DNA of 64,000 nt. It comes from Segetibacter sp. 3557_3 (GTDB lineage Bacteria; Bacteroidota; Bacteroidia; Chitinophagales; Chitinophagaceae). The position numbers and the translations under genes were made by a program. Below are positions 63,693-64,000 of the stretch, piece by piece; the stretch's first letter is position 1; every line of letters begins with the position of its first letter. The stretch is from positions 1-64,000 of the forward strand of contig NZ_SMSK01000019.1 of assembly GCF_004354985.1 (NCBI RefSeq), read 5' to 3'. Below the pieces are notes generated by a model. That model had not been told where the DNA came from and did not search any database. It worked only from the letters and a program-made list of their open reading frames with translations.

Positions 63693-64000
63693 ATGAGCAG
63701 ACTGATTTACGTGCTATTGGTATTGATCCCGCTGGTGGCTTTTACGAATAAGGCTCAGGCACAGGGAAGGGTTACGGGAGTAGTAAAAGATGAAAAAGGT
63801 AACGTGCTACCTGCAGTTACAGTTGCGTTGTTGCAATTACCGGCAAACACCGAAATTAAAACCGTGGTCTCCGACAAAGAGGGGGTATACGTGTTCATAG
63901 CTATTACAGCAGGAAAATACACCGTTTCCGCTTCCTCGGTCGGCCATGTAACCGCGAGCGCAAAAGCCTTTACGCTTTCAGCCGACCAAACCATTTCTGT
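63693..64000 (+). CDS. Carboxypeptidase-regulatory-domain protein, probably a TonB-dependent receptor or OMP barrel (3' partial)
   Basis: About 102 codons are visible before the window ends. A signal peptide (MSRLIYVLLVLIPLVAFTNK, continuing AQAQ) is followed by GRVTGVVKDEKGNVLPAVTV and KEGVYVFIAITAGKYTVSAS. This is a carboxypeptidase regulatory-like domain as found at the N-terminus of outer-membrane receptors such as the barrel protein at 46636. The body is outside the window, so the final class is inferred. Confidence 0.75.
   Translation, partial: MSRLIYVLLVLIPLVAFTNKAQAQGRVTGVVKDEKGNVLPAVTVALLQLPANTEIKTVVSDKEGVYVFIAITAGKYTVSASSVGHVTASAKAFTLSADQTIS

Overview
The window looks like a chromosomal segment of a Bacteroidota bacterium, most likely a member of the Chitinophagaceae or a close relative. 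The evidence is type IX secretion (T9SS) C-terminal sorting domains on three surface proteins, a gliding-motility-associated C-terminal domain, two giant two-component-propeller histidine kinases, SusC/OMP-type barrels with carboxypeptidase-like N-domains, a LytS/LytTR pair, and TAnnTTTG-like promoter elements close to start codons. Taxonomy is inferred from content only. No rRNA, tRNA, CRISPR array, phage or IS transposase was seen.

Layout. 0-10 kb: the end of a Calx-beta/HYR T9SS protein, mtgA, a convergent nicotinamide riboside salvage pair (pnuC plus NadR-type kinase), a methyltransferase, a 5'-nucleotidase lipoprotein and a gliding-motility-associated surface protein. 10-20 kb: SRPBCC protein, Nfu/NifU, PcrA/UvrD helicase, alpha/beta hydrolase, an ArsR-AHSA1 pair and a tandem M16 protease pair. 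20-25.8 kb: a zinc alcohol dehydrogenase with a small membrane-anchored partner, preceded by an FNR-like palindrome, then a small Lys-rich protein, SelO and small hypotheticals. 26-30.7 kb: a TerY-type vWA protein, a PP2C phosphatase and a Ser/Thr kinase with a zinc ribbon, followed by a coiled-coil protein. I read this as a TerY-phosphatase-kinase (TPK) signalling operon, the most distinctive system here. 31-37.3 kb: a tricorn-like S41 protease, an L,D-transpeptidase lipoprotein and a TerB-like Gly/Met-rich protein. 37.5-44.6 kb: two propeller sensor kinases converging on one NarL-type response regulator. 45-57 kb: Bcr/CflA efflux pump, OMP barrel, pectate-lyase-like T9SS protein, hydrolase, aldo/keto reductase, DUF1905, GH88/105 hydrolase and DinB protein. 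57-64 kb: LytS/LytTR system, DGPF (YCII) protein with an ECF42-like sigma factor, BamA-type barrel and the start of another carboxypeptidase-regulatory-domain protein.

Outside genes, the main signal is a dispersed non-coding repeat. Seven copies of an element of roughly 80-140 bp share the core GTGTCACTCACTTGTAC (or GTTGCGTCGCACTCTTGTAC) preceded by a T-run and a GGxxCCGGC-like block. Two copies have matching terminal inverted repeats, one of them flanked by a 12-bp direct repeat. Two copies lie in or next to the TPK operon. A separate array of three 20-bp perfect palindromes lies at 52.1 kb.

Start codons were moved downstream wherever the longest ORF ran back into non-coding repeat or lacked family similarity. 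Each case is noted in its entry.
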